6,347 nucleotides of DNA from Candidatus Iainarchaeum sp. Lineage in GTDB: Archaea; Iainarchaeota; Iainarchaeia; Iainarchaeales; Iainarchaeaceae. The position numbers were made by a program, and so were the translations under genes. The stretch lies in contig DUGC01000012.1 of the NCBI GenBank assembly GCA_013331625.1, forward strand, positions 1 to 6,347, written 5' to 3'. The notes beneath the pieces are model-generated. The model did no database searches. It saw only the letters and a list, made by a program, of their open reading frames with translations, and was not told the DNA's origin. Positions 5,720 to 6,347 of this stretch are shown here, in pieces (positions within the stretch are counted from its first letter, which is position 1; every line of letters starts with the position of its first letter).

Positions 5720-6085
5720 TCACTTTGTTACTTCCGCAAGCTTGCGCGTGAAGTCTGCAAAGTCCTTCTTTGTCTCGCCCTCGTCAATCACGGCGATTGC
5801 GGCCGTCCCGACTTCAATTCCCACGGCCTGCCCCAGTCCCTTCTTTGTCGAAATGTAGCTGAACGGGATGCCCTTTTCCCTGCATATGAGCGGCAGGTGC
5901 ATTACGATCTCGGGCGGGGTTACATCCTCGGCTATCACTACAAGCTTTGCAACGCCCCTCTCAATTGCCTTGGTCGCCTCATTGCTTCCGACCCTTACCT
6001 TTCCGCTCTTCCTGATTTTCTCAAGCAGGCCTGACTGCCTTGCCTTGAGGTCCTCAGGAACACTGAACTTCACGAATTCTGCCAT
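5720..6085 (-). CDS. rpl7ae: Large-subunit ribosomal protein L7Ae (eL8), kink-turn binding protein
   Basis: This 121-residue protein binds kink-turns in 23S rRNA and, in archaea generally, also in box C/D and H/ACA guide RNAs and RNase P. The signature VRVGSNEATKAIERG (30-44) contains N35, E36 and K39, which contact the sheared G-A pairs of a kink-turn. The loop-9 segment VGIEVGTAA (89-96) supplies the hydrophobic residues that pack on the flipped-out base. Length is normal for the family. The ATG at 6085 is preferred because AAGGAGGTG lies 7 bases upstream; an in-frame GTG at 6091 would be only 1 base from that site. This is the first clear gene of the operon, 12 bases ahead of S28e. Its leader can form a kink-turn-like fold, which suggests that L7Ae limits its own synthesis. 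Confidence 0.97.
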   Translation of the reverse strand: MAEFVKFSVPEDLKARQSGLLEKIRKSGKVRVGSNEATKAIERGVAKLVVIAEDVTPPEIVMHLPLICREKGIPFSYISTKKGLGQAVGIEVGTAAIAVIDEGETKKDFADFTRKLAEVTK

Positions 6086-6092
6086 ATGCACA

Positions 6093-6101
6093 CACCTCCT
6101 T
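6093..6101 (-). promoter_or_regulatory. Shine-Dalgarno site for L7Ae
   Basis: AAGGAGGTG ends 7 bases before the ATG at 6085, a near-ideal site that decides this start. Its first A is also part of the 3' GA dinucleotide of the proposed kink-turn, so a protein bound there would block ribosome access. Confidence 0.85.
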
Positions 6102-6130
6102 CAGGCCCCCCGCAAAGGGATGCCTTCATC
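6101..6130 (-). promoter_or_regulatory. Possible kink-turn-like stem-loop in the L7Ae leader
   Basis: In the mRNA, AGGC (6125-6122) pairs with GCCT (6106-6103). After one A/G mismatch and one T-G wobble, CCC (6119-6117) pairs with GGG (6111-6109), closing a 5-base loop. A GA (6127-6126) sits just 5' of the stem and another GA (6102-6101) just 3', with GAT (6130-6128) in the position of the three-base bulge. This is the non-canonical stem, tandem G-A pair and bulge pattern of a kink-turn. The outer canonical stem is not convincing: C6131 faces A6100. The call is therefore tentative. Confidence 0.35.
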
Positions 6131-6131
6131 G

Positions 6132-6323
6132 TCATCGGCAAAATAAGAACATAATATTCCAGCCCCAAAAGCCTTTATAAAGGTTAACGGATAGAGCGCT
6201 CTGTGCTCTGGCATAATCCAACTGCTTGTTAAGCCTGTCGGCTTTGTAAAAATGATCCTGCCTTTTAAATGCGCATTCATTCTTGGCGGCCAAATCGAAT
6301 CCAGCTAAGGCTCCTTTTTGCAC
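6132..6323 (-). CDS. Doubtful small ORF, 63 codons
   Basis: This is an open frame of 63 codons with a GTG start and no clear Shine-Dalgarno site. The first 50 residues are hydrophilic and protein-like (for example KRQDHFYKADRLNKQLDYAR) and the last dozen hydrophobic (GFWGWNIMFLF). I recognise no family. Against it, the frame runs through the probable TATA box and start region of the L7Ae operon, and it is not in the conserved archaeal cluster. It could be a real small gene, a decayed remnant of a longer gene, or chance. Confidence 0.2.
   Translation of the reverse strand: MQKGALAGFDLAAKNECAFKRQDHFYKADRLNKQLDYARAQSALSVNLYKGFWGWNIMFLFCR
6172..6183 (-). promoter_or_regulatory. Likely TATA box of the operon promoter
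   Basis: CCTTTATAAAGG is a perfect 12-base palindrome containing TTTATA. With the usual archaeal spacing of about 25-30 bases, transcription would begin near 6150 and give a leader of about 65 bases before the L7Ae ATG. Because the box is palindromic its direction is set only by flanking bases, and the rightward flank (AAAAG before the box on the plus strand) is at least as purine-rich as the leftward one. Confidence 0.5.
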
Positions 6324-6347
6324 GAATTTACCGTTCTATTCTGAATT

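Larger units (their letters stand above)
6102..6347. other. Leader and upstream region without a confident gene
   Basis: This stretch of about 250 bases is the only sizeable non-coding part of the window. It holds the probable promoter and L7Ae leader. Further right are a perfect palindrome AGAGCGCTCT (6193-6202), a small hairpin AAGCC-TGTC-GGCTT (6231-6244), and a weak 63-codon ORF on the minus strand (6132-6323). No tRNA T-arm, box C/D pair or terminator-like hairpin with a T-tract was found by eye. The gene upstream of the operon is probably beyond the right edge; minus-strand frames there stop quickly (TAA at 6328-6330, TAG near 6307). Confidence 0.6.

Noticed and set aside
5324..6034. 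Long plus-strand open frames, such as 5324-6034 (236 codons) and 3960-4652 (230 codons).
   Set aside because: They lie opposite well-recognised conserved genes, match no family I know, and are Ser/Pro/Leu-rich as expected for antisense readings of this codon usage.
6086..6091. GTG start at 6091 for L7Ae, adding two residues.
   Set aside because: It is one base from the Shine-Dalgarno site; the ATG at 6085 has ideal spacing and gives the normal family N terminus.
6101..6137. Box C/D guide RNA, suggested by CGATGACGATGA and CTGA in the L7Ae leader.
   Set aside because: The distance is too short for two guides, no internal C'/D' boxes are present, and the hairpin between the boxes would replace the guide. 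A leader kink-turn explains it better.
6184..6347. tRNA gene at the right edge, prompted by the stems AAGCC/GGCTT and GGATTCGATTTGG.
   Set aside because: No T-arm with a paired stem, no matching acceptor ends and no anticodon arm could be assembled on either strand.

Overview
The window is archaeal. It carries one dense, fully co-oriented (minus-strand) operon of translation genes in an order known from many archaeal genomes: L7Ae, S28e, L24e, nucleoside diphosphate kinase, aIF5B, S6e, aIF2-gamma, a PIN-domain nuclease and the start of RNA polymerase subunit Rpo7 (RpoE'). Archaeal-only families (aIF2-gamma, S28e, S6e, L7Ae), strong Shine-Dalgarno sites and a TATA-type promoter support this. 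Divergent sequences, stripped zinc sites and small size would fit a reduced-genome lineage such as a DPANN-type archaeon, but that placement is inference.

Transcription order runs from high to low coordinates. About 250 bases at the right edge (6101-6347) hold a palindromic TATA box, a leader with a kink-turn-like fold and a doubtful 63-codon ORF. Then follow L7Ae (6085-5720), S28e (5707-5501, TTG start), L24e (5488-5258), Ndk (5261-4788), a trimeric-type dUTPase (4754-4323, GTG start), aIF5B (4312-2576), S6e (2554-2096), aIF2-gamma (2072-618), PIN nuclease (611-69) and rpo7 (68 to beyond the left edge). Gaps are 0-33 bases, Ndk overlaps L24e by 4 bases, and several Shine-Dalgarno sites lie on the stop codon or last codons of the gene before, so translation is probably coupled. 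No terminator or internal promoter is evident.

The genes join ribosome components (L7Ae, S28e, L24e, S6e), the two GTPases that deliver initiator tRNA and join subunits (aIF2, aIF5B), nucleotide supply (Ndk, Dut), RNA cleavage (PIN) and transcription (Rpo7).

The main oddities are: L24e has lost all four zinc cysteines and aIF2-gamma two of its four; aIF2-gamma has a roughly 90-residue His/Lys/Ala-rich N-terminal extension; a dut gene sits inside the conserved cluster; the L7Ae leader can fold into a GA/GA-flanked hairpin next to the ribosome binding site, suggesting self-regulation; and two perfect hairpins lie side by side in the PIN gene at the junction between its basic tail and nuclease domain.
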